Shown here in pieces: positions 46,967-56,283 of a stretch of 64,000 nt of DNA (position 1 is its first letter; each line of letters begins with the position of its first letter). Where the stretch lies: IMG/VR virus record IMGVR_UViG_3300019886_000004, positions 62,001 to 126,000 of that record. The stretch is one strand, 5' to 3'. A program made the translations under genes and the position numbers. Under the pieces are notes generated by a model that saw nothing but the letters and a program-made list of their open reading frames with translations, was not told the DNA's origin and ran no database searches. The DNA is from a virus.

Positions 46967-47365
46967 TGGTTTTTAATATGTTTCTATCCAGTTGCTTTTA
47001 GTTTGGCAATAAATAAAAAGATAAGATTAAGATAGACAGCCACCTGATTAGACGAAACTTGGTCGGGATGGAGTAATTCAAAGGTAGGGTAATACCAGTG
47101 TTAGCAACGTCTGCACAGCTTGACGACTAATGACCTCAGATCAAACTTAAAAATTTGACTTTACCTTCATCGTTAGGTCTAACAACCTATATCTTTAAGA
47201 TGGATGCGATGAGTTTACTTAATCAGTTACAGAAAAAACTAATTTACTTAATTCTGTAACAATATAAACTTCTTTAGCTACTATTTTTTCTACGGTGGTA
47301 GCTATTCTGAGGGATGTAGAAGCTGTACTATGTTAGCTACCCAAAAGGTAGCTTTCATAGTTTTT
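46967..47365 (+). ncRNA. Candidate structured non-coding RNA, about 400 nt
   Basis: This gene-free stretch (46922-47438) has a consensus promoter at its left end and a strong terminator at its right end. It holds no credible ORF. It is visibly richer in G+C (47030-47150) than the surroundings and folds locally: TCTATC (46983) with GATAGA (47031); GTTGC/GCAAT (46991/47006); AAGGTA (47082) with TACCTT (47163); TTAG-CGTC/GACG-CTAA (47101-47130); GTTACAGAA/TTCTGTAAC (47226/47252); TAGCTAC/GTAGCTA (47275/47297). It does not match tmRNA, RNase P RNA, 6S RNA or a group I core by the motifs I know. Confidence 0.6.
47327..47365 (+). terminator. Terminator of the candidate ncRNA
   Basis: Two-tier hairpin: ACTATG/CATAGT outside and AGCTACC/GGTAGCT inside, separated by TT/TT, with a CAAAA loop, followed by five T. 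Confidence 0.75.
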
Positions 47366-47438
47366 ACGAATTACCTAAAAGTTTTTTTATACTTAGTTAA
47401 TTCCATATCAGTGTTCTCCATACTTATTGATGAAGTTT

Positions 47439-47657
47439 CTATTGCTTCATTATTATTGTACCTTTAAATAATCTAGTTGTCTTTTTACTCCAAGTTTCTA
47501 TCTTAGAAAGCCCAAAATTAAAGACGTGATGTGACTCATTATATTTAATAGGATTGGTGGTAACATGTCCAATTCTAGCATTATCAATTACTAAAGATCC
47601 TGATTCTATAAACTCCTGATTTTGTTCTTCTAGTTCTATTTTAAGTACTGGTTTCAT
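47439..47657 (-). CDS. Hypothetical small protein
   Basis: 72 aa, not recognised; beta-rich (SLVIDNARIGHV, HHVFNFGLSKIETW). It stands alone on the minus strand between the ncRNA candidate and the rightward promoters. No promoter consensus was seen before it, so confidence is moderate. Confidence 0.5.
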   Translation of the reverse strand: MKPVLKIELEEQNQEFIESGSLVIDNARIGHVTTNPIKYNESHHVFNFGLSKIETWSKKTTRLFKGTIIMKQ

Positions 47658-47666
47658 AAAGATTTA

Positions 47667-47698
47667 TTTGTTTATTTGAGTTAATTTTTGTATATTAA
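47667..47698 (+). promoter_or_regulatory. Rightward promoter
   Basis: TTTG, 20-nt spacer, TATATTAA. The -7 box ends 3 nt before the ATG of a 33-codon ORF. Confidence 0.55.
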
Positions 47699-47701
47699 GA
47701 T

Positions 47702-47803
47702 ATGAAAAAGATAACTAATAGTTGTGGCGGTTCTGGTTGTTCAGTCCCAGCTCACGAGCAAATCCTTCCAAAAGGTGTTATAGTTGTGAAACCTCTAAAA
47801 TAA
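47702..47803 (+). CDS. Possible 33-aa Cys/Gly peptide
   Basis: Starts MKKITNSCGGSGCSVPAHEQ and ends VVKPLK. A C-x5-C pair in a Gly/Ser context could bind metal or form a disulfide. It is followed by a terminator, so it would be a complete one-gene unit. The ATG lies only 3 nt beyond the -7 box, which would require leaderless translation. Confidence 0.4.
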   Translation: MKKITNSCGGSGCSVPAHEQILPKGVIVVKPLK

Positions 47804-47835
47804 CTAAAAGATTTTTCGCAATATAACACTAAATC

Positions 47836-47869
47836 AGATCATTTAAATTTGTTTAGATGATCTTTTTTA
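47836..47869 (+). terminator. Terminator before the tail module
   Basis: 7-bp stem AGATCAT/ATGATCT with extra A/T pairs toward the loop, followed by six T. Confidence 0.75.
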
Positions 47870-47879
47870 TTTATATTAT
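47848..47879 (+). promoter_or_regulatory. Promoter for the tail-fibre operon, overlapping a terminator
   Basis: TTTG (47848-47851) lies in the loop of the terminator hairpin; 20-nt spacer; TATATTAT (47872-47879). It would give a leader of about 65 nt before the gene at 47950. Confidence 0.6.
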
Positions 47880-47949
47880 AATACAGGAGCAAATGCCTGT
47901 TTAAAAAAATAAAAGCTTGTTCTTTCAGCTATAAGATAGATCCCAAAAT

Positions 47950-48204
47950 ATGAGAACTTCATACTACATTCAGTCCGGTTTTATCGTTAAACGTAATGAT
48001 ACGAAAAATGATACTTACGGACTTTTTAGTTTAACAAAGTGGTTTAAGAAAATGCTTACTGCTTTTCATGTAGCATTTAATGATGATTGTTGTGATGCAA
48101 CTGCTGATCCCACTAATGCACCTGTTAGATTCAATGCAACAGCGGGACATCTGCAGTACTACAATTACGTAAATAACACGTGGACTAACGTACCTAGCCT
48201 CTAA
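47950..48204 (+). CDS. Small probable tail or fibre protein
   Basis: 84 aa. The C-terminus APVRFNATAGHLQYYNYVNN-TWTNV resembles the repeated 'RFN..TG.L.YY....W' units found in phage fibre and baseplate proteins. A Cys pair (DDCCDAT) is present. First gene of the rightward tail operon. Confidence 0.6.
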   Translation: MRTSYYIQSGFIVKRNDTKNDTYGLFSLTKWFKKMLTAFHVAFNDDCCDATADPTNAPVRFNATAGHLQYYNYVNNTWTNVPSL

Positions 48205-48213
48205 ATCTAATTA

Positions 48214-49764
48214 ATGTCTACTAATTGTTCACCTATACAGAGTTGTATACCACAAGGTATTGTTAGTGACCCTTTATGTACTAGTCAAGCTTTATCGCTT
48301 GATTGTGACACAGGAGTACTTTCTCTTTCCAGTGCAAATTCTATTAACTTAGATTGTGCTGTTAAACTATTGGAGACAAAAACTATACTTAGTTCGGTAA
48401 CACTCACTGGCACAATACTTCAAATAATTTATTTAGGAGAAGATAGTGTTCCACAAGCAAAAAACGTAGATTTAAGTTCAATAGCTGGCACAGGAGGTAA
48501 TATTGGTGTTCAGAATAGTAACTCTATTCTTTTACACAATGGTAATAATACCTTAACTGCTACTTTAAACATTGATCCTGCTTCTAGTCTTCCAATAAGT
48601 TCTAGTCCATCTGGTGTTTTATTCGGTTGTTGCCCGGAGACTGTTAATATTACTAATAATACTAACACAATTCAATTGGCAGCTACAGGTTCTGTAGGTC
48701 ATATATTTACCGCTAATTTGAAGTATCAAAGTTCTGGTACCATACTACTATCCGATAGCTCAAATGGTCTTAGCGCAGCTGTAAAGTACTCTACAGATGC
48801 TAATAACGCTGTAGTAAGTGGTACAGATGGTGGAGTATATGTTGCATCTGCATCTTCTCAGTTAGCAAATCTTTCCAATAACGGATTTGTAACAACCGGA
48901 TCTGCTGGTACCCTTTTAGTTGGATCAGATTCTAAATTATATAGAATACCAGATCCTATTGCTGAAAGTCAAATAATTGGCAATAATACCAATACTGTTG
49001 CTTTAACAGTAAATGGACCCAATAATCACACAATTCAAGCTGGTGTTAGATATACTAATACTAATAGCGCTTTAATAAGTGAAACAGGCAGTGGTCTACA
49101 AGTAGATGTTAAATTAGATACTGTCACTCCTGGCAATGTTGGTTTTACTGAAACAATCAATGGTTTGGTTGGAAACATAACCGAAAGTTCGATACTTGGA
49201 GTTCAAAATTCAGTAGCTACTGTTCAGAATCCAATAACCAAGATATATGGTAATTTAAATAACGGTGCTGGTGGTTATGCTGTAGGTTTCCTAAGTCAAT
49301 ATGGATTGAAGACACCTAATTTCACAACTACACAAAGATTTGCCATACCAAGTACTGACTTGTATGACAGTCTTTTAGTATTTGATACTACTCTTAGACA
49401 ATATTATTGGTATGATGCTGTAACACCTGCTTGGATTCAAATTGGAGCAACTACGAGTCCTACTACACCAACTATTTACACGTGGTCTAATGCTGCAAAT
49501 ACTGGAAATTACACTATAAATGCAGCTAATGCTATAAGACTTTCTGATTTAACAGGTCAAGCAAATAGAAATATAGTATTACCGGCATCTCCTACTACTA
49601 TACAACAGTTGCTTATAATAAAAAATGTTAATTCAAGTGGTTTCAATTGGACATTTACAGGAACCACTGTGTTTGATATGAGCGATAGTGCGGTAACAAC
49701 GTTATCAAATAACACCACATACCAACTATCTTGGGATGGTGTAGCATATAATATAATAAATTAA
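48214..49764 (+). CDS. Tail-fibre-like protein, beta-repeat type
   Basis: 516 aa, low in charge, rich in Ser, Thr, Asn, Gly. The N-terminal domain ([19 protein letters not shown] ... [10 protein letters not shown]) recurs in the protein at 51591, followed by repeated 'ISSSPSGVL' and '[13 protein letters not shown]' type segments of about 70-75 residues. The C-terminal region looks like a trimeric fibre tip ([12 protein letters not shown]). No signal peptide, unlike its downstream neighbours. Likely adsorption apparatus. Confidence 0.7.
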   Translation: MSTNCSPIQSCIPQGIVSDPLCTSQALSLDCDTGVLSLSSANSINLDCAVKLLETKTILSSVTLTGTILQIIYLGEDSVPQAKNVDLSSIAGTGGNIGVQNSNSILLHNGNNTLTATLNIDPASSLPISSSPSGVLFGCCPETVNITNNTNTIQLAATGSVGHIFTANLKYQSSGTILLSDSSNGLSAAVKYSTDANNAVVSGTDGGVYVASASSQLANLSNNGFVTTGSAGTLLVGSDSKLYRIPDPIAESQIIGNNTNTVALTVNGPNNHTIQAGVRYTNTNSALISETGSGLQVDVKLDTVTPGNVGFTETINGLVGNITESSILGVQNSVATVQNPITKIYGNLNNGAGGYAVGFLSQYGLKTPNFTTTQRFAIPSTDLYDSLLVFDTTLRQYYWYDAVTPAWIQIGATTSPTTPTIYTWSNAANTGNYTINAANAIRLSDLTGQANRNIVLPASPTTIQQLLIIKNVNSSGFNWTFTGTTVFDMSDSAVTTLSNNTTYQLSWDGVAYNIIN

Positions 49765-51398
49765 TGAATAAACTATACTTATTTCTACTTTTTTTAATCT
49801 TTTCCTTTAGTGTAAATGCTCAAGTAGGAAGAGATTTCTCTAATAGTATTAGTTTTTCTAGATGGGCTAAAGTTGGAGATGGTACCACAGATTACACAGG
49901 TGCATGGAATACTGCTATTAATTATATTATTTCTCATGATAAAGTTCTTGAGATACCAGAAGGAACTTATAATCTGGCTGGAATTTCAGATTTAGCTGGT
50001 ATTTTTGGTAATCCGGGTAGATTAAGAATACATGGTAGAGGACCATCCTCTATTTTGCTTGTTCCAGCTAAGACTTCTGCTCTTATAAATATTGCCAGCT
50101 CAGCTATTACAGCACTGGAAATAGATGGAATATACTTTAAAAGTACGCATGATACCACTAATGTTGGTAATGTTGCTTTATTGCTTCAAGGTACAGCTCC
50201 TAATTTAATAACCAATGTAAAAATAGCAAATTGCATATTTGAAGGTTTTACAACGGCTATCATTGGTAAAGGAGTTAGAGGTTTAGAAATATGTCATAAT
50301 ACATTCAAATCTCCTACTGGACATGACAATGCAACAACTACATCTAATCCAGCTATATTTATCCTTGCTGTGGACAACAATGCAACAGATTTAAATAAAA
50401 ATTGGAATATTCATGATAATTTCGTAGATGGTTATTCTGGAACGCTGTCCATTACTACTACTAAGACAGGTGGTCCAATGGATGGATTCTTCTATGGACA
50501 TGTAAGTGGATTAAATATTAACAATAATACAGTTCTAAATACAGGTCAAGAAGCAATTTATCCAAAAGTTAACATTTCTATAATTGATTCTGGTGTAACT
50601 TCTATAAAAAATAATATTATTTATTCATACATACCAACCGGAAGTAAGGATATGAACGGAGTGCTTATGAGATCTAATTACGCTATAAGAGCTGAGTCTC
50701 AACACTTATTAATAGAAGGTAATACCATACTAGGTGCAACAATCGGAATATGGTCTGATGCAACAAATGATGTCTTTCAATGCCGCGATTTAACAATAAA
50801 GGACAATCATATATTTTTTATAAGAGACACTACAAAAAGAGTACAGTATGGAACATATATTAGAGGAAATGCAAATGGATTTCGTTTTAAAAATGTTATA
50901 GTTAAAGGTAACATTTCTATTCTTGATAGTAGTTTTATATATAGTACATTTAGAAATATTGCATTAACATACGTAGATAGTGCTCAGGTTGAAGGCAATT
51001 CATTGAGTATTGTGAGGTTAACAAAATCAGGAGGAGGTACTCAAGGCATCTCTCTTTTATCTTCAGATAGTGCTTATATTGGAGTAAATATAATGAGAGG
51101 AGTAGATACTACCATAAACTCAGTTTCTTCTAGTTATGTAAATATACCTGTTGTAAGCGGAAGTGGAGGACCACCAACAGGATCTGCGGGTGGACGTCTT
51201 ACTGGTACTTATCCAAATCCATCTCTTGCTAATACAGCGGTAACTCCTGGAAGTTACACTAATGCAAATATAACGGTAGCACCAGATGGAACTATAAGCT
51301 CGGCAACTAATGGAACTGGAGGAGGTGGACTACTTTCAACATCAGCTGGTCAGCAGTGGCACCTAACATTTGATTCTGGAACTACAACGTGGTATTAA
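49764..51398 (+). CDS. Signal-peptide-bearing beta-helix (pectate-lyase-like) protein
   Basis: 544 aa. Residues 1-20 ([20 protein letters not shown]) form a Bacteroidota-style Sec signal peptide. [20 protein letters not shown] and EIPEGTYNL are the entry to a right-handed parallel beta-helix of the pectate-lyase superfamily, with many N-N-x-I rungs to about 440. The C-terminus ([16 protein letters not shown]) is a fibre-type module. Possibly a polysaccharide-binding or -cleaving tailspike. The export signal is unusual for a virion protein. ATG shares one base with the previous stop. Confidence 0.75.
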   Translation: MNKLYLFLLFLIFSFSVNAQVGRDFSNSISFSRWAKVGDGTTDYTGAWNTAINYIISHDKVLEIPEGTYNLAGISDLAGIFGNPGRLRIHGRGPSSILLVPAKTSALINIASSAITALEIDGIYFKSTHDTTNVGNVALLLQGTAPNLITNVKIANCIFEGFTTAIIGKGVRGLEICHNTFKSPTGHDNATTTSNPAIFILAVDNNATDLNKNWNIHDNFVDGYSGTLSITTTKTGGPMDGFFYGHVSGLNINNNTVLNTGQEAIYPKVNISIIDSGVTSIKNNIIYSYIPTGSKDMNGVLMRSNYAIRAESQHLLIEGNTILGATIGIWSDATNDVFQCRDLTIKDNHIFFIRDTTKRVQYGTYIRGNANGFRFKNVIVKGNISILDSSFIYSTFRNIALTYVDSAQVEGNSLSIVRLTKSGGGTQGISLLSSDSAYIGVNIMRGVDTTINSVSSSYVNIPVVSGSGGPPTGSAGGRLTGTYPNPSLANTAVTPGSYTNANITVAPDGTISSATNGTGGGGLLSTSAGQQWHLTFDSGTTTWY

Positions 51399-51408
51399 AA
51401 TATAAGAA

Positions 51409-51591
51409 ATGGCAGATCATCGTTCTATTTTATTGTGGCTCGGATCTAGTTTTACAACAGTAATTGGACTTATAACAGTGAATGATTTAGCAATTATGGT
51501 TGGTATAGCTGCAGGAATAGGTAGTTTAATATCAAGTGGAGTAAATATATACTTCAAATTTAAAAATAAAGGTAAAAAAGATATACAATAA
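51409..51591 (+). CDS. Small two-segment membrane protein (holin-like)
   Basis: 60 aa with hydrophobic segments at about 7-25 and 28-50 and a basic C-terminus (KFKNKGKKDIQ). Size and topology suit a small holin or a membrane accessory. It is located between tail genes and not by the endolysin, so the role is uncertain. Confidence 0.6.
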   Translation: MADHRSILLWLGSSFTTVIGLITVNDLAIMVGIAAGIGSLISSGVNIYFKFKNKGKKDIQ

Positions 51592-52952
51592 TGTCAATAC
51601 CGGTATCAAATTCATGCTGCGAACCACAAAGCTTAAAGCTAAATAACTCTACAGGTTATTTATCCATTTCCGATGGTAATAGTGTCTATTTAGGTACTAT
51701 AATAAAAGCATTAGGTATAAGTACACCTGTCATTGACTTCACTTTGGGTGGATTTATATTAACTTTGACTTATACAGATGCTGGTGGTGTTATACAACAT
51801 AAAAATGTAGACCTTTCAGCACTTGCTCAGGGTGGTAGTTTTAGTGTAGCAGATACTCCAACAACTCATTTAGTATATACTAATGGTGTTTTAACTGCAA
51901 ATGTAAACATATCAACTGCAACCAATAATTCTATATTAGCAAAAACAGATGGTATATGGGCTCCTAATTTTACTGAGACTATACTTACAACTACGGATAG
52001 TCCATCTATAGCCTTCACAACAAGTGGAGTAGATGGACATAATGTATCCGGATCAGTTAAGATATCTCAGACAGTAGGTAATAAAATTCAGATAGCTAGT
52101 GATGGATTATTAGTCAATGATATGACTACTTATTTGCTTGCTGGCACAAATATAACTTTAAGTGGTAGTGGTACTGCCTCATCTCCTTACATAATAACAG
52201 CAGGTGGTTTTTCTCAAGTACCTCTTTCTGTTAATGATAGTTCTTCCTTCCATTTTATTTCTTCTGGAACAAGCGGAATGACTTTAAGTGGTAATGTAAA
52301 AGTATCTGGATCTACAGCCAATGCGCTTATTGTTAATGCTGATGGTTTGTATGTACCGCAAGCAAGTACAAATAGTTATAGTGATGTTCAAGCAAGAGCA
52401 GCTATAAGCGCAATTGCACCTCTTTTGTATAATAATACAACTGGTGTAATGAGTTTAGCTCAAGCAACTAGTTCAACTAGTGGTTATCTTGCAAATGCAG
52501 ATTGGCTTACTTTTAATGGTAAGATATCTACAGGAGCTTCAATAGGAACAGCTAGCTCAGTACCTGTATATGCAGGACAAAATGGGACTACTTTAAACTT
52601 TAATGGTTTAAGAGCTGGCACAAATGTAACACTTAACCAGTCTGGTAATGATATAGTTATTAATGCATCCAGTAGTGGTGGAGGTACACCTTCAAGTGTA
52701 TTCTCTATAGACTTTATAGTTGGTGATGGTGGAGCATTAACTCCAACAGCTAATGCATCTCAGTTTAATCCTTCTTCAAATCCTTTAGCGGGTAAAACAA
52801 TACTTGGTTTTTGGGTAGAAGGTATTAAGACAGCTGGAGTTCCGAGAACTGGAGGAGAACTATATTTTACTTTTAGTCAATCGGTTGGAACTATAACTCT
52901 TACAAATGGAGTTTTTTCCTTAGATACATATTATTCAATACTTTATAAATAA
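51591..52952 (+). CDS. Tail-fibre-like protein, paralogue of the 516-aa protein
   Basis: 453 aa. It shares with the 516-aa protein the N-terminal arrangement LNNSTGYLSISDGNSVYL ... HKNVDLSALAQGG and internal repeats (TTDSPSIAFTTSGVDGHNVSG; VNDSSSFHFISSGTSG). It then carries a YSDVQARAAISAIAPLLYNN fibre module. No signal peptide. The shared N-terminus probably attaches to the same virion partner. Both ends join neighbours by TAATG overlaps. Confidence 0.7.
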   Translation: MSIPVSNSCCEPQSLKLNNSTGYLSISDGNSVYLGTIIKALGISTPVIDFTLGGFILTLTYTDAGGVIQHKNVDLSALAQGGSFSVADTPTTHLVYTNGVLTANVNISTATNNSILAKTDGIWAPNFTETILTTTDSPSIAFTTSGVDGHNVSGSVKISQTVGNKIQIASDGLLVNDMTTYLLAGTNITLSGSGTASSPYIITAGGFSQVPLSVNDSSSFHFISSGTSGMTLSGNVKVSGSTANALIVNADGLYVPQASTNSYSDVQARAAISAIAPLLYNNTTGVMSLAQATSSTSGYLANADWLTFNGKISTGASIGTASSVPVYAGQNGTTLNFNGLRAGTNVTLNQSGNDIVINASSSGGGTPSSVFSIDFIVGDGGALTPTANASQFNPSSNPLAGKTILGFWVEGIKTAGVPRTGGELYFTFSQSVGTITLTNGVFSLDTYYSILYK

Positions 52953-55900
52953 TGAAAAAATTATTTAAATTCATACTGCTCCTTACTTTACCTTTCCTAT
53001 TACCTAAGATATCTTTTGGACAAACAGGTGTTCAGTGGTTAGGTACTAAGGATAATGTTGTTGTTACTAGAAATATAGCAAGAGAAGATAGTGCTCATGA
53101 ATTTGCGCTAACTGATACTAGCAAGCACCCAGCACGTCCAGGTAGAATGATATCTTTTAATGGATCTCCTTACTGGTGGAATGGTATTTTCTGGTATAGA
53201 CTAAACGGTGATACTTCAACAGTACCTGGCCAAGTTAATGCTGACTGGACAGCTACCACTGGTGTGGCTCTTATTTTACATAAACCAACCTTTGCAACTG
53301 TTGCTACAACTGGATCATATACAGATTTAATAAATCCACCAACAATACCTGCAGCTCAGGTTGCTGTGGATTGGAACGCAGCTAGTGGTATAACTCATAT
53401 TTTAAATAAACCAAGAATAACAGATTCAATATGGAGAGTTATAGGTAAGGACTCTATACTATTCAGAATAGTTGGACCAGATGGAGTTGTTAGAAACTAT
53501 TCAATACTTGACTCCGCTGGTGGAGCAGGAGGAGGCGGAGGAGGGACTGTATTTAGCGTGGCAGCAGCAAATCTTACACCTTTATTCTCAACAAATGTTG
53601 CAACTGCAACAACTAATCCAAGCATTACTTTTACTTTAAATAACGCAGCAGCACATACATTCTTCGGAAATAACACTGGATCAACTGGACCACCTACATA
53701 CTCTACAATAGGTTTGGGAGATCTTCCAACTATTCCATTAACAAAAACAGATGTTACAAATGGTATTGGTATATCAGCTATAGTTAGTGGTGTGATAAAA
53801 GTAGATACAAGTGTAATAGGTTATCCTAAATTCATATCGATTTCTAGGAGTCCTAATACAGATAGTGTTTATTACACAGTTAAAACTAATGCAGCTACTA
53901 CTGTAAAGACACTTGGTTTAATAGATAGTGTGAGATATACTAGTATTGGACTTGCTGGAACTACTAATTTAGGTTATCAAACAGGACCTTCTAGTTTCTA
54001 TACTAGAAAAGTTAGACCAGGTACCAATACTGCTTTTACAGCAGATACTGATAGTACACTTGTAATAGCGAGTACATTAACTAATGTAATCAATACTTTA
54101 CAAGTAATAAATTCTGGTGCTGCTAGAAGTATTCAAGTTGGTACATTTTCTGGAAGACCTACTGGTAATACTGGAGATTTTTATGTGGTAAGTGACTCTA
54201 GCTATCGTGAAAGTTATAAAACTGCTAGTGGATGGATATGGATGACAGTAAGTCCTAAGCAACTAGCAGATAGTTTTGCTATTGTTGACACGGTAAAAAT
54301 AGCACATGTTGCTCCAATAAGTAACCTTTATACGAATAGTAATGGAACAACAATAGTTGATGTAGGTTCCAGACAGGGTTGGGGTATGTTAATAACCAAA
54401 TTAACTGACTCTAGTAATCAGTACATGGTTGATAGTAATGCCATAAAAGTCTTAGTTGGATCTGGAGTTACAAGTAGTGTTCAGAGTCAATTTTCTGTTT
54501 CGGGTAATGGCACATCAGCCAATAAACTACAGTTAGTTAATGACTCAGCTGCTGGACCTAATTATGCCTATTATCGAAATAGTGCTGGAAGGCTTGGTTG
54601 GTATCCAATAATTAATGGTCCATTAGCCACACCATCTAGTCCGGGTTTTCTTTCAGCTAATGATTATATAACTATACATACTAGAATAACAGCTATAAAT
54701 GCTCCAGGATCTGGAGATAGTTTAATGTATGCGGTTCCAACAGCTGACACTTTAGTCACTAAAAGAATAATAAAAGGTTATGGATTACTGGCCACAGTAA
54801 CTCAAAATAATATTAAATATGATGTAGATACAACTACATTAAAAGCTGTATTTGGAGCTGGTTCTGGAAGTGGATTAGGTACTGTTACTAGTTTTTCTAG
54901 TGGTAATCTAAATCCGTTATTTACTACCAGTGTAGCAACAGCTACAACTACTCCAACACAAACATTTACATTATCTAATGCTGGTCCTTATATGGTATTT
55001 GGAAATAATAGTGGATCAACAACTACTCCTTCTTACTTTACTCCTATTTTAGCTAGTCTTCTATATCAAAACCAAGGAACTACAACTACATTGCTTCATG
55101 GTAATGGGGTAGGTGCACCTAGTTGGTCTACTTTAAATTTAGCTAGTGAAGTATCAAATGTGTTAGGTACTACAAATGGTGGTACAAACATAAGTTCTTA
55201 TGCACTTGGAGATATCATTTATTCTAATGGTACTAATTCTCTAGCCAAATTAGCTGGTAATGTTACAACAGGCAAACAAGTACTCATTCAAACAGGTAAC
55301 GGATCTATATCTGCAGCGCCAGTTTGGGGTAATTTGACAAATGTTGATGTGGGATTGGGAAATGTTGAAAATACAGCATTATCTACTTGGTCTGGATCCA
55401 CTAATATAACAACATTAGGTACAATAGGTACAGGTGTATGGAATGGTACTATTATTGATGCTGTACGTGGTGGTACCGGACACGGTTCTTATACTATAGG
55501 TGATGTTCTAGTAGCTAATAGCACTACAACATTAGGTTTAGTAAGTGACGTAGCGGCAGGCAATGTATTTTTATCCGGAGGTGTAGGTGCACAACCTACT
55601 TATGGTAAAGTTAATCTTGGTACAATGATAACAGGTAATCTTCCTGTTGCTAACTTAAATAATGGTTCTGGAGCTAGTGCTTCAACAGTCTGGACAGGCA
55701 ATGGCACATGGCAACCCTTTAACACAACCCTTTACAGTGGTGATGGAACTCTTGCTAGCAATAGAACTGTTACAATGGCATCTAACTCTCTTACTTTTAC
55801 AGGAGGTAGTAAAGTCACTTTCAATCAGGCTGTTCAAATAGCCGATGGTACACAAGGTACTAGTAAAGTTTTTACTTCTGATGCTAGTGGTAATGGAGCG

Positions 55901-56275
55901 TGGGGACTAGTAATTGCTTCTGGTGTTTATACACCTACTATTACTAATTCAACAAATGTAGCATCTAGCACTTTTTCTAGTGCTTTTTATAAAAGAATTG
56001 GTAATGTAGTTGAGGTAACTATTACATTTGGTATGGTATGTACCACTGCTGGTGTTCCTACTACTATAACTTTTACAACACCACCTGGTTTGACTGGAGT
56101 TTGGTCGTCAAGCACATCATTCTTAGGTATTGGTAGTTATGGTGTTAATGGAGTATATACACCTGGTGTAGCTATATTTTCCGGAACCTCTGGTGGTATA
56201 GTAGCTTTTCAATGTAATGGTCTATCCGGTAGTTCTAATAGTGGATGTATTAAATTCACCTATTCACTTATATAA
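52952..56275 (+). CDS. Large signal-peptide-bearing tail-fibre protein
   Basis: 1107 aa. Residues 1-24 (hydrophobic, ending SFGQ) form a Sec signal peptide. The remainder is low-charge Ser/Thr/Gly/Asn sequence with typical long-fibre units: LGNVENTALSTWSG, GTGVWNGTIIDAVRGGTGHG and SYTIGDVLVANSTTTL. Two copies of a 'FSxxNLxPLFxTxVATAT' unit occur near residues 205 and 650. The C-terminus is a compact beta domain. Likely a trimeric adhesin or fibre. Confidence 0.75.
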   Translation: MKKLFKFILLLTLPFLLPKISFGQTGVQWLGTKDNVVVTRNIAREDSAHEFALTDTSKHPARPGRMISFNGSPYWWNGIFWYRLNGDTSTVPGQVNADWTATTGVALILHKPTFATVATTGSYTDLINPPTIPAAQVAVDWNAASGITHILNKPRITDSIWRVIGKDSILFRIVGPDGVVRNYSILDSAGGAGGGGGGTVFSVAAANLTPLFSTNVATATTNPSITFTLNNAAAHTFFGNNTGSTGPPTYSTIGLGDLPTIPLTKTDVTNGIGISAIVSGVIKVDTSVIGYPKFISISRSPNTDSVYYTVKTNAATTVKTLGLIDSVRYTSIGLAGTTNLGYQTGPSSFYTRKVRPGTNTAFTADTDSTLVIASTLTNVINTLQVINSGAARSIQVGTFSGRPTGNTGDFYVVSDSSYRESYKTASGWIWMTVSPKQLADSFAIVDTVKIAHVAPISNLYTNSNGTTIVDVGSRQGWGMLITKLTDSSNQYMVDSNAIKVLVGSGVTSSVQSQFSVSGNGTSANKLQLVNDSAAGPNYAYYRNSAGRLGWYPIINGPLATPSSPGFLSANDYITIHTRITAINAPGSGDSLMYAVPTADTLVTKRIIKGYGLLATVTQNNIKYDVDTTTLKAVFGAGSGSGLGTVTSFSSGNLNPLFTTSVATATTTPTQTFTLSNAGPYMVFGNNSGSTTTPSYFTPILASLLYQNQGTTTTLLHGNGVGAPSWSTLNLASEVSNVLGTTNGGTNISSYALGDIIYSNGTNSLAKLAGNVTTGKQVLIQTGNGSISAAPVWGNLTNVDVGLGNVENTALSTWSGSTNITTLGTIGTGVWNGTIIDAVRGGTGHGSYTIGDVLVANSTTTLGLVSDVAAGNVFLSGGVGAQPTYGKVNLGTMITGNLPVANLNNGSGASASTVWTGNGTWQPFNTTLYSGDGTLASNRTVTMASNSLTFTGGSKVTFNQAVQIADGTQGTSKVFTSDASGNGAWGLVIASGVYTPTITNSTNVASSTFSSAFYKRIGNVVEVTITFGMVCTTAGVPTTITFTTPPGLTGVWSSSTSFLGIGSYGVNGVYTPGVAIFSGTSGGIVAFQCNGLSGSSNSGCIKFTYSLI

Positions 56276-56283
56276 CAATTAGT

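Noticed and set aside
46967-47365. Second group I intron, tmRNA or RNase P RNA
   Set aside because: GACGACTA slightly resembles a group I core and ACAGAAA an RNase P element, but partner motifs, exon continuity and a tmRNA tag frame are absent.
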